From Anabaena sphaerica FACHB-251 (GTDB lineage: Bacteria > Cyanobacteriota > Cyanobacteriia > Cyanobacteriales > Nostocaceae), in contig NZ_JACJQU010000004.1 in NCBI RefSeq assembly GCF_014696825.1, positions 124,001 to 188,000 on the forward strand: a stretch of 64,000 nucleotides of DNA, given 5' to 3'. Made by a program: the position numbers and the translations under genes. The notes under the pieces were generated by a model. That model was not told the DNA's origin, did no database searches, and saw nothing but the letters and a program-made list of their open reading frames with translations. Within the stretch, counting starts at the first letter, position 1. Each line of letters begins with the position of its first letter. This document shows, in pieces, positions 9,103-17,215 of this stretch.

Positions 9103-10461
9103 ATGTTAATGTCTGCCAGTTCTGATTTTATTGCTCTATGCCAAGAGCAAATATCTCTATTAACCCAAGGACTGGGAGCGTCTTTGAGTGTTGTCTACTT
9201 AACGCAAGAATTAGTAGATAGCCCCACAGGTGAGGCTCAATTGATCCCTGTGGTGGTTTCCCCTGAGACAGCAAGATTAAAGTACAGAGATCAACTAGCC
9301 CAGGGGACAGTCAACAAGCAAATCAAATTTGGTCAGATTTTGGCATTACCGAATCACCGGAGCAAGTTATTGACAGCAGGACTAGTCTCTGCTCCTCCTT
9401 CCCAGGAGTCAGAAAGTACAAATACAGCCCCTCCAAATTTAGAAGATGAATATATATTTAGTGGCAATCAAATTGTTTTACCTCTGATTTATGAAGGTGT
9501 GATGATGGGGTTATTGGTAACGGGAAGGGAAGATCGAGCCTGGAATGAAGGGGAGGAAAGCGAAATTCAGCGCATAGCCAAAACTATAGCGATCGCTTGC
9601 ATTTTAGATCAGCGTCGAGCTTGGTTACAGCAGCAGTTACATCAACAGCAAGTTCTTCAAGAACAACAAAGGGATTTACTGGATAATCTTTTGCATCAGT
9701 TTCGCAACCCTTTGACGGCTATCCGCACTTTTGGGAAACTCCTGTTTAAGCGACTGCGACCAACAGACCCTAACCGAGATGTAGCGACTAGTATAGTGCG
9801 GGAAACTGATCGCCTGCAAGAATTGCTGCTACAGTTTGATCAAGTGATAGACTTGACTGATGCAGATTTAACACCCATTCCCCTAGCAGAATCTCAGGTT
9901 GTTGTCGAAGCATCGGTGCAGAAAGAAGCCAAACCACCACTATTATTGCCAGGAACAGGGGAAAATGCTACTGATTGCGACTTAACAGATTTATTAGCAC
10001 TATTATTAAAATCGGCTCAAGCTATTGCTCAAGAACGAAATCTGGAATTAATAACTGATCTTCCTGAAAATTTACCATTAACAAAAGCTAATCTTAAAGC
10101 ATTAAGAGAAGTTTTGAGTAATATTATTGATAATGCTTTGAAATATACCCCTGCTGGTGGGAAAATTTGGATTCAAGCTGGACAGAAAAAAGCTAATTTT
10201 CAAGGCATTGCGATTAGTGATACAGGTCCGGGTATTCCAGCAGAAGATTTAGAGCATTTGGGGGAAAGACATTACCGAGGTGTACAGGCGCAAACAGAAA
10301 TTCCCGGTACAGGTTTGGGAATTGCGATCGCCAAACAATTGATAGAACAAATGCAGGGAGAAATAGAAGTTTTTAGCCCCGCATTTAATTCAAAAATTAC
10401 TTCACTTCAACATCCAGGAACTACCTTTATTATTTGGTTGCCTGAAGTTAAAGACTGGTAA
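9103..10461 (+). CDS. GAF-domain sensor histidine kinase, CSK/Hik2-like
   Basis: 452 residues, no membrane segment, so a soluble kinase. Order: GAF-like sensor domain (about 10-170), a short glutamine-rich coiled coil (about 170-190), HisKA with the phosphorylated His in HQFRNPLTAIRTFGK (about residue 198), and HATPase with N box (NIIDNALKYTPAGG), DTGPGIP and GTGLGIAIAK. The FRNP in place of the usual ELRTP and the N-terminal conserved-looking Cys in FIALCQEQ fit the cyanobacterial Hik2/chloroplast sensor kinase group, which responds to redox state. No partner regulator is adjacent, as is usual for this group. The Hik2 assignment is inference. Confidence 0.8.
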   Translation: MLMSASSDFIALCQEQISLLTQGLGASLSVVYLTQELVDSPTGEAQLIPVVVSPETARLKYRDQLAQGTVNKQIKFGQILALPNHRSKLLTAGLVSAPPSQESESTNTAPPNLEDEYIFSGNQIVLPLIYEGVMMGLLVTGREDRAWNEGEESEIQRIAKTIAIACILDQRRAWLQQQLHQQQVLQEQQRDLLDNLLHQFRNPLTAIRTFGKLLFKRLRPTDPNRDVATSIVRETDRLQELLLQFDQVIDLTDADLTPIPLAESQVVVEASVQKEAKPPLLLPGTGENATDCDLTDLLALLLKSAQAIAQERNLELITDLPENLPLTKANLKALREVLSNIIDNALKYTPAGGKIWIQAGQKKANFQGIAISDTGPGIPAEDLEHLGERHYRGVQAQTEIPGTGLGIAIAKQLIEQMQGEIEVFSPAFNSKITSLQHPGTTFIIWLPEVKDW

Positions 10462-10570
10462 TTGGTAATTAGTAATTGGTAATTGGTGATTGGTGATGGG
10501 GAAATAAGGGAACAGGGAACAGAATTTTTGACTTTTGACTTTTGACTTGATTCTCCCCAGTCCCCAGTCA

Positions 10571-11812
10571 CTATTGCAGAGAAATTAACAAATTTTGGTT
10601 AATTGTCATTTCTAAATCTGTATTGGGTTCAATAGCAATTAAATCAACACTATTCCTACCAAAGAAAAGACCAATCAGCGCCCCAATACCAGCACCTCCG
10701 AGAATTTCTTCTGTAGCAATAGCGCGATCGCCTGTCACCGCAGATACTGCGGCAGCTGCTCCTGCTCCTAATACGGTATTTTTGATAATTGAAGTGGTGC
10801 TAGTGCCTTTTCTCACAGTTTCAGTTTTGGTAATCACATCAGAAGTGGCAATAAGGTTATATTCTTTACCATTGGTCAAAATTAATTTTTGAGCCACAAA
10901 CTGAGAACCACCTTGAGCAGGTTTGAGTTCACCGATCACCTGACTACCAGCAGGAATAACCACTGTTCCATCTTGGGTAATTACACTTTGTGATGTTGTC
11001 AAAGTTAAAGGAGCAGTTTCATCTTTAGTTACCAGAATTTTTGCTGCCTTTTCATACTTCACAGGAATAATAGTCCCTTGAGGAATAGTAACAGTTGTGA
11101 CTGGTGGTGGAGTGGTTTGAAGAGAGACAACATAAGGTGAGTTAATTGCAGCAGCTTGATTAGCACTAACCAAGGCTTGATAAATAAAAGCCGCTACCTG
11201 CGCTCTAGTAGCAGTCACACTGGGATTGAGAAACTTAACATTAGGATAGTTGACTACAATTTTTCTCTCAGTGGCCGCAGCAATGGGAGTGCGGGCATAG
11301 CCGGAGATACTGCCAGAATCGTTGTAGTATTGTAGAGTGCTTTCAACATTACCACCAGCAGCATATTCCAAACCGTTAGCCAGGGAAACTAAAACTTGTT
11401 CACGGGGAATAGCTTGGTTAGGTCTAAAGACATTGCCTGGATATCCAGATAAGAAACCGATAGTGTAAGCTTGTCTAATGGCGCTGTATGCCCAATAATT
11501 ACTGGGTACATCATTAAAATTGATTGGTTGCCGTTGTGCAGACTTGCTAAAAGCCTTGTTAATCATTGCAGCAAACTGAGCGCGTGTCACCGGTTCTTCT
11601 GGACGAAATGTACCATCAGGAAATCCCGCAATTACACCCCGTTGTGATAATTGTTGAATAAATTGTGATGCCCAGTAGTTAGATGAAACATCAGAAAAAC
11701 TCGTTTGTGCTAAGGATGGCGCAGATGTCATTAAAGGTGCTACAGTACCGACTGTGACACTTAAAGCCATAAATAGGGCTGTGTTTGATTGCAAGCGATT
11801 TAAAGTAAACAT
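10571..11812 (-). CDS. exported SLH-domain protein with C-terminal glycine-zipper domain
   Basis: 413 residues. Signal peptide to about residue 36 (ending APSLAQ), then three SLH repeats (about 38-97, 98-157 and 160-215, each with an NYWA or similar and FPDGTFRP-like block) that bind peptidoglycan-linked polymers. The C-terminal half (about 235-413) is shared with the gene just upstream at 12083: a beta-rich part (PVKYEKAAKILV, APLTLT, VIPAGSQVIGELKP) and then a glycine-rich hydrophobic hairpin (GAGAAAAVSAVTGD to GGAGIGALIGLFFGR). Likely sits in the envelope. Exact role unknown. Confidence 0.8.
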   Translation of the reverse strand: MFTLNRLQSNTALFMALSVTVGTVAPLMTSAPSLAQTSFSDVSSNYWASQFIQQLSQRGVIAGFPDGTFRPEEPVTRAQFAAMINKAFSKSAQRQPINFNDVPSNYWAYSAIRQAYTIGFLSGYPGNVFRPNQAIPREQVLVSLANGLEYAAGGNVESTLQYYNDSGSISGYARTPIAAATERKIVVNYPNVKFLNPSVTATRAQVAAFIYQALVSANQAAAINSPYVVSLQTTPPPVTTVTIPQGTIIPVKYEKAAKILVTKDETAPLTLTTSQSVITQDGTVVIPAGSQVIGELKPAQGGSQFVAQKLILTNGKEYNLIATSDVITKTETVRKGTSTTSIIKNTVLGAGAAAAVSAVTGDRAIATEEILGGAGIGALIGLFFGRNSVDLIAIEPNTDLEMTINQNLLISLQ

Positions 11813-12002
11813 TGATTTTACTCCTGTAAAAATTATTTTTTCTTTTTGTTAACTACTCTGTTAACTACCTAGACAATTCTGACATTAAACAGTTCCCTAT
11901 GTTTTTTATATTTCGTAAATAGTTTTACTTATTGTTTTTTTTTGTGAGCAAGAGGAATTTAGTTATATAATATAGCAATAGATACCCCAATTCTCAAATA
12001 AT

Positions 12003-12035
12003 AGATCCCCCACTTCTCAAAGAAGTCGAGGATCT
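12003..12035. repeat. GATCCCCGACTTCT-type hairpin, copy 1
   Basis: Arms AGATCCCCCACTTCT and AGAAGTCGAGGATCT around CAA, with two mismatched positions. Lies 3' of the gene at 12083 (minus). One of at least five copies of a hairpin family in this window (others at 40403, 40510, 46477 and 52400). Confidence 0.7.
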
Positions 12036-12082
12036 TATAGGAAATATTGGTAATAAAAGTCACGACTTTAATTAAGTTAAGT

Positions 12083-12763
12083 CTAGTTACGAGAAAGTAC
12101 CAAATTGGACACAAGCGTGATATCTAAATCATCTTCCGGTCGCAGAACAAAGACATCAACTTGTTTTTTTCGCAACAGTACACTTGCTAAAGCACCCGCA
12201 GCTGCACCACCAACAGGTTCTAAGACTTCAATTTTCTTGTTACCTGTGAGTAATGAAATTACAGTAGCAGCACCAGCACCAATTGCCGCATCAGTTAATA
12301 CCCGTCCTGTATCGCTGCCCTGAGAGATTCTTTGAGTTTCAGAGATAGTACGAGAATTAGCATTAATCTGCTGCCGCTTCCCGGAACTAAACACTAATTC
12401 TCGTGCTACAAAGCGGACACCTTTTTTATTTTCATTGTCATAACCACTATTGAGATTGACTGGTTCTAACTCTCCCACAACTTCTGTTCTGGCAGGAATC
12501 AACACATTTCTGTTGCTGTCGATAACATCGTTAGCTATTCTCAGAGTCAGAGGTAATCTTTCTCCAGGATTAACAATTACTTTCTCTTTTTCATAAGTAA
12601 CAGGCAAGGTGACATTTACCGGAATAGTAATTGTTCGAGATTGATTTATATTGAATTGTGCTTGAGCAGGAGCAAAGGTAAATAAAGGGGTAACTGCACC
12701 TGTAGTAATAGCTATTGCCATTAGTGCAGCTGTGTTAGATTGCCAACGTATAAGACTACTCAT
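12083..12763 (-). CDS. exported protein, paralogue of the C-terminal half of the SLH protein
   Basis: 226 residues with the same type of signal peptide as its downstream neighbour (RWQSNTAALMAIAITTGAV, ending APAQAQ). The mature part matches residues about 235-413 of the SLH protein: VTLPVTYEKEKVIV, ERLPLTLR, VLIPARTEVVGELEP, FVARELVFSSGK, then a glycine zipper (AAIGAGAATVISLLTG) and a last acidic segment. It lacks SLH domains. The two genes look like a tandem duplication in which one copy gained or the other lost the SLH repeats. Function unknown; probably envelope-located. Confidence 0.75.
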   Translation of the reverse strand: MSSLIRWQSNTAALMAIAITTGAVTPLFTFAPAQAQFNINQSRTITIPVNVTLPVTYEKEKVIVNPGERLPLTLRIANDVIDSNRNVLIPARTEVVGELEPVNLNSGYDNENKKGVRFVARELVFSSGKRQQINANSRTISETQRISQGSDTGRVLTDAAIGAGAATVISLLTGNKKIEVLEPVGGAAAGALASVLLRKKQVDVFVLRPEDDLDITLVSNLVLSRN

Positions 12764-12976
12764 AGGATTTTTCCAATGATATGTGATAGGTGTGATGACG
12801 TGGCTTTACTAGGATAGTTTCTTCAGTTATCAGTTTTAGGGGTTTAACAATGCTAAAACCCTACCTATCCCTATTTTAGCAATGGGTTGAGAGTTGACGC
12901 TCCCCGCTCTGTAAAGGGACTGGGTATTACGGCGATTTCTGATAAAATATAGCAAATATATAGCTAGTTCTTCCCA

Positions 12977-13002
12977 AACAAAAACCCGCCCAAAGGCGGG
13001 TT
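12977..13002 (-). terminator. intrinsic terminator of the porin gene
   Basis: On the minus strand AACCCGCC-TTTG-GGCGGGTT forms an 8-bp GC-rich stem with a 4-nt loop, followed by TTTGTTT. It lies about 55 bp after the porin stop codon. The remaining DNA up to 12763 holds only short repeats. Confidence 0.85.
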
Positions 13003-13056
13003 CATATTTGTAGGTCTGACGGAAACGCCTACTATGCAACTAACTCATCACTCAAC

Positions 13057-14688
13057 TTAGAAGCTGAAGGTAGTACGCAGAGTCCCTACATAGATGGCGT
13101 TGTTGTTATCGTTGTGATTAGGATTCAAGATCACCAACACACCAGGTGTTACAAGAATGTTGTCGGAAAGCTTCATCTTGTACAAACCTTCTATATGATA
13201 AGAAGTGCCGTTGTCGTCTGGATTAGAAATCCCAGCAGGTAGATTTGATACATCAGTAACTTTAGGTGGCTGACCAAAAATTAGACCTAAAGTATTACCT
13301 TCTTTACCAAAGTCTTTCACAGCTAGGGTAGTAGCCCAATAAAAAATACTTGCATCTTGAGGTCCAACTTGGTTGTTCACTTTGGAGTAACCAACCCAAC
13401 CGCCAAGAGTCAATTTAGAACTGGGCTGGAAGGAAGCTTGTAAACCATAGTTGTCAGATACAACCGGAACATTAGGAATAGGAGCAGGCAAAATACCATT
13501 TGCAATGGAACTTCCTGTGCTACCAAATAAGTTTACGTCATTAGCAGTCTGATAAGTCCGAGCGTAAGCTAAACCCACGTTGAAAGCTTTATTGGGTCTG
13601 AATGCTAACTGACCGAAAATAGTGTTACTACCATCGAATAACCCTTCACCATTAGATGGGTCAGCTGCATCATTTCTGCCTGTGGCAAAATAAGCTGCAC
13701 TTAAAGTCAATGGTCCTTGAGGATTAAGGTTAACAGTGATACCTGCACCATCACCTGCTTGACGATAAATAGGGCTGAAGCGTCCATAACGAGAGAGAGC
13801 GCCTGAGCCACTGCTTCTGAAATCTGGGTTGAAGACGTCGACGTTCTCATTTAACTCAGCACCTGTAGCGTCAATCTTGACACGGATTTTTTCACCGAAG
13901 TTGAAAGCGTAGTTGAGTTTGTCGATACTAACACTGTTATTAGCAGTAGCAGCATTACCAACGTCATAACCCAAACGAGTCATGTTAGTTCCTGTACCAC
14001 CAGGAACATTATTTTGGAAAATATTTCCCGCATTTAAACGGGTTTGCAGCATATCAGTACCCATGAAGCTGCTTTCTAAACTCAAGCGCACGCGGTCAGA
14101 GAAAGTCGTGTTTTCCACGATGTCTCCACCTGATCCAGCCGCACCACCAACAGCACTAGACACGCTGAAAATAGCTTCACCTTTCAGCTTAGTTGTGGTG
14201 GAAAACTGGTTTGCTTCTAATTCAGCAGTACGAGCTTCTAGAGCATCTACTCGACCACGCAAAGTTGCCAATTCAGCCGAAAATTCTTCTTGTAACCGCT
14301 GCAAGGTAGCCAAATCTTCTTTGCTTACCATGTCAGCGGTAGCTGTAGCAATTAATTCATTAACTCGGTCTAAGCAGGCATTCAAACCAGCTGCAAATTC
14401 ATACCGAGTCAAAGCACGATTACCACGGTATGTACCGTTGGGATAACCTGCAATACAACCGTAACGCTCAACTAAAGACTGCAAAGCTTGAAACGCCCAG
14501 TCAGTGGGTTGCACGTCAGAAAATTGAGAAACGGATGTTACTTGACCAAGGCTATTAGCTTCTTGGGACAAACTCGCAACGCTGGTTGCTTGTTCGTTGA
14601 CTTCATTGGCTAATACGCTGTTAGCAGACAGCAATGTAGCTGCAATAGCTGGACTTACCTTCAGAACATTCCAAAATAGTTTTGTCAT
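13057..14688 (-). CDS. SLH-OprB outer-membrane porin (iron-uptake porin family)
   Basis: 543 residues. Signal peptide (to about residue 27, ending SVLANE), one SLH domain (about 55-115, FSDVQPTDWAFQALQ and GYPNGTYRG), a coiled-coil stalk (about 120-165, LATLRGRVDALEARTAELEA), and an OprB-type beta barrel ending in phenylalanine (TTFSF), the outer-membrane insertion signal. The SLH domain anchors the barrel to the cell wall. From memory it corresponds to All4499 of Anabaena PCC 7120, an abundant porin. It allows small solutes, possibly inorganic ions, across the outer membrane. A strong terminator follows. Confidence 0.92.
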   Translation of the reverse strand: MTKLFWNVLKVSPAIAATLLSANSVLANEVNEQATSVASLSQEANSLGQVTSVSQFSDVQPTDWAFQALQSLVERYGCIAGYPNGTYRGNRALTRYEFAAGLNACLDRVNELIATATADMVSKEDLATLQRLQEEFSAELATLRGRVDALEARTAELEANQFSTTTKLKGEAIFSVSSAVGGAAGSGGDIVENTTFSDRVRLSLESSFMGTDMLQTRLNAGNIFQNNVPGGTGTNMTRLGYDVGNAATANNSVSIDKLNYAFNFGEKIRVKIDATGAELNENVDVFNPDFRSSGSGALSRYGRFSPIYRQAGDGAGITVNLNPQGPLTLSAAYFATGRNDAADPSNGEGLFDGSNTIFGQLAFRPNKAFNVGLAYARTYQTANDVNLFGSTGSSIANGILPAPIPNVPVVSDNYGLQASFQPSSKLTLGGWVGYSKVNNQVGPQDASIFYWATTLAVKDFGKEGNTLGLIFGQPPKVTDVSNLPAGISNPDDNGTSYHIEGLYKMKLSDNILVTPGVLVILNPNHNDNNNAIYVGTLRTTFSF

Positions 14689-14820
14689 GTTTTTACTCTC
14701 TCACTCACACCTAAAAAACTCTAAGGTTATGATAAGTTCCCTTTATTGTTCAGGGAATTTACACATATAATTCTCAGTAATGACTATACATTATTTATGC
14801 TAGTTAGCACAAGCCCCATT

Positions 14821-15423
14821 TTAATTTTTGTACTCAATCCTGGTGAATTTGGTCGGTAAATTCAGAACAATACTACGTTTATGGCGTAATATTTTTCCTT
14901 CCTCTTCAAATTTCTGTAATAACCGTGTAACTGTGACTCTAGTTGTGTTCAGCACCTCTGATATATCTTGATGAGTAATGTTTAAATCAATCAATCTACC
15001 GTGTTCTAAATCACGACCAAATTTTTCACCCAACCACACCAAAAATTGCCACAATTTCAGTGAAGTAGGTTTGCGATGTAATATGCTTAAAAGTTCTTCC
15101 GCTTGTTGGATGTGATATAACAAAGCCTTGATATCTTCATGCCAGAGATGGGGCGGTATAATAGTTGCTTCCACACTTGTCAAGCATTCAATTTGGTAGG
15201 GTGTGACTTTTGACAAAGGATAGCCAACTATATCTCCTAAACCCCAATAACCCAAGGTGATAGATGTTCCATCTTCATTCCAGGTCAGGGTACGAACTAT
15301 GCCTCGCTTAATACGCCACAATACATCATTTCTGTTGGGAATTATTGACCGCCGAGTAAATAAGTGTTGGCTTAAAAGTTTGTTTGTAGGAGATATTAAG
15401 GTTTCAGTTGTAGAAAACGTCAT
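14821..15423 (-). CDS. Crp/Fnr family transcriptional regulator
   Basis: About 200 residues: N-terminal cyclic-nucleotide-binding-like beta barrel (LWRIKRGIVRTLTWNEDGT, GDIVGYPLS), long dimer helix, and a C-terminal winged helix whose recognition segment is HQDISEVLNTTRVTVTRLLQKFEEEG. Ligand residues of CRP are not evident, so the effector is unknown; it is not NtcA. The frame extends to an ATG at 15486, but the MTFSTTETL start at 15423 resembles homologues better. It lies upstream of the porin on the same strand and might regulate it, which is only an inference from position. Confidence 0.82.
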   Translation of the reverse strand: MTFSTTETLISPTNKLLSQHLFTRRSIIPNRNDVLWRIKRGIVRTLTWNEDGTSITLGYWGLGDIVGYPLSKVTPYQIECLTSVEATIIPPHLWHEDIKALLYHIQQAEELLSILHRKPTSLKLWQFLVWLGEKFGRDLEHGRLIDLNITHQDISEVLNTTRVTVTRLLQKFEEEGKILRHKRSIVLNLPTKFTRIEYKN

Positions 15424-15926
15424 TTTTAGGTGAGATGGGGAATAAATTCTGATGCAGAAGACTGATAATTCATCACTAGAAAGCATCTATTGGCAGAATT
15501 GATGATAATTTTCAAATAAAATCTATAGTTTGCATTAACCATAGGTATTCACTTGTTATGTTCCTCAGTTTTATTCATTTCCAAACAATGGGTACTGGTT
15601 TATACCCTGTTTTCAAACATATTGGCGTTATCACACATCTCTAAATTAAGCAAATAAATTAATGGTTAATAGGTTTTACATAGAAGATATTTTTAAGCTA
15701 TCTTTTATTTACTCTAATAGCCAAAGTTTAAGAATAGGTAAGCTTTTAGTAAAGTAAGTAAGTCGGCGGGAAAAAACCGAAGTATGTAACAAAAAGTAAA
15801 TTCACCAAAACCCTCTTCCCCGTTCCCCGTTCCCTGTTCCCTTGTCATAACGACAATTTTTAACGCCCACTTACTTATCTATACTGACGCTTCGCTAAGA
15901 GGGTGTTTGAAAAGTCTAAATTCATA

Positions 15927-16090
15927 CTACTGTGAGCGATTAGAAATCGCGCCTACACAGACAAAACCCACCTGCGTGGGTTCAAAACCTTTATTTTTCA
16001 TTAGTCCACGGAGGTAGGTGGACTTAGTTTGTGTAGTAGTGTTCGCGCCAGCGTGGCGTTCGCGGTAGCGTGCCGGAGGCATCAGCCATA
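15927..16090. repeat. palindromic repeat block between the regulator and phoU
   Basis: The roughly 1-kb gap 15424-16504 has no credible gene. It holds a hairpin ACCCACCTGCGTGGGT (15966-15981), a second hairpin from GTCCAC to GTGGAC (about 16002-16022), and a GC-rich string of the REP type (GCCAGCGTGGCGTTCGCGG and following). A 67-codon frame across it is made of these repeats. The GTGTAGTAG and GCGCCTACACAG ends suggest a small degenerate mobile repeat. Confidence 0.55.
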
Positions 16091-16276
16091 TTATATTCGC
16101 CAAAAACTTTTCTTTCTGTGCTGATATCATGTCTGTTCAAATAACTGTCATTGCGACCATAGGGAAGCAATCCCAAAAACCTTTAGATTGTGTCGTTTCA
16201 CTCGCAATGAAATATTAAGGGTGATTAGCCGGACATCATATGAGTTGACAATACAAAAGACCTCTCCGGAAATATG

Positions 16277-16305
16277 GTAGAGACGTTCCGCCGGAACGTC
16301 TCTAC
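16277..16305. repeat. perfect 13-bp inverted repeat
   Basis: GTAGAGACGTTCC - GCC - GGAACGTCTCTAC, a perfect palindrome with a 3-bp centre. This is a familiar dispersed palindrome in cyanobacterial genomes. No T-run follows, so I do not call it a terminator. Confidence 0.75.
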
Positions 16306-16362
16306 AAGGGTTTCAAACCACGCACATTTAATTACCACCAGATGTCTAAAGACTTGTTTGCA

Positions 16363-16399
16363 AAAACGAGACACTGAACCTGATGGGCTTCAGTGTCTC
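16363..16399 (-). terminator. terminator after phoU
   Basis: On the minus strand GAGACACTGAA (16389-16399) pairs with TTCAGTGTCTC (16368-16378) across a 10-nt loop and is followed by GTTTTTGC. It lies about 105 bp after the phoU stop and probably ends the sphR-sphS-phoU transcript. Confidence 0.8.
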
Positions 16400-16504
16400 C
16401 TAGCGGAAATAGGTGAAATGTAGATAACGCTTAACAGGGAATAGTGACAGATGATAAGTAAGGGTAAAGCGCATTCCTAAAACCGCTACAAACGATAACT
16501 GATA

Positions 16505-17215
16505 CTACCTTTGGCCTGTGACAATATATGCTACTCGCTGACCAATATTAGTAGCGTGGTCTGCCATTCGTTCTAAACATCGAATCGCTAATGTTAAGAG
16601 CAGAATTGGCTCAACAACCCCTGGAACATCTCGCTGGTGTGCTAAAATCTGATATAAATTATCATAAGCATTATCTACAGCATCATCTAATAATTTGATA
16701 CGGCGACCACTGACTTCATCTAAATCAGCCAAAGCTACTAAGCTAGTTGCTAACATTGCTTGGGCATTGTGAGACATCAGCGCAATATCTGGTAAAGAAG
16801 GATGAGGTGGGTAAGGAAATATTTTAATGGCAATTTCCGCTAAATCCTTGGCGTAATCTCCAATACGTTCTAAATCTCGTACTAGCTGCATAAAAGCACT
16901 CAAACAGCGTAAATCTTGAGCCGTAGATGCTTGCAATGTGATTATGGATGTACAATCAGATTCTATCTGTCTATAAAAGCGATCAATTTTCTTGTCTAAC
17001 CGGGGAAGTTCCTCAGCTGCTGTTAAATCGCGGGCAAATAACGCTTGGTGGCTGAGACGGAAGGATTGTTCTACCAAAGCTCCCATACGAAGTACATCGC
17101 GCTCTAAACGCCTGATGGCGCGTATAGGCTGGGGCTGTCCAGAATTGGTAATATTAACAACAGCTTTCACAATTCTAATCTCAAATTTTAATATATATTC
17201 AACTATAGTCTTCAC
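16505..17215 (-). CDS. phoU: phosphate signalling protein PhoU (SphU)
   Basis: 236 residues forming two three-helix PhoU repeats; metal-binding-type helices are seen as RDLERIGDYAKDLAEIA (about 118-135) and LERMADHATNIGQRV near the C-terminus. PhoU represses the phosphate-sensing kinase when phosphate is plentiful. The frame opens at a GTG at 17215, which overlaps the 3' end of sphS by 17 bp; a second GTG at 17170 would give a length nearer the norm. The overlap implies translational coupling with sphS. A terminator follows at 16363. Confidence 0.9.
   Translation of the reverse strand: MKTIVEYILKFEIRIVKAVVNITNSGQPQPIRAIRRLERDVLRMGALVEQSFRLSHQALFARDLTAAEELPRLDKKIDRFYRQIESDCTSIITLQASTAQDLRCLSAFMQLVRDLERIGDYAKDLAEIAIKIFPYPPHPSLPDIALMSHNAQAMLATSLVALADLDEVSGRRIKLLDDAVDNAYDNLYQILAHQRDVPGVVEPILLLTLAIRCLERMADHATNIGQRVAYIVTGQR

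Noticed and set aside
12836-13039. 67-codon frame on the minus strand
   Set aside because: It spans the porin terminator and short repeats, so it is a chance frame.
15927-16130. 67-codon frame on the minus strand ending in GAISNRSQ
   Set aside because: It is made entirely of palindromic repeat DNA that recurs in cyanobacterial genomes; no ribosome site and no domain.
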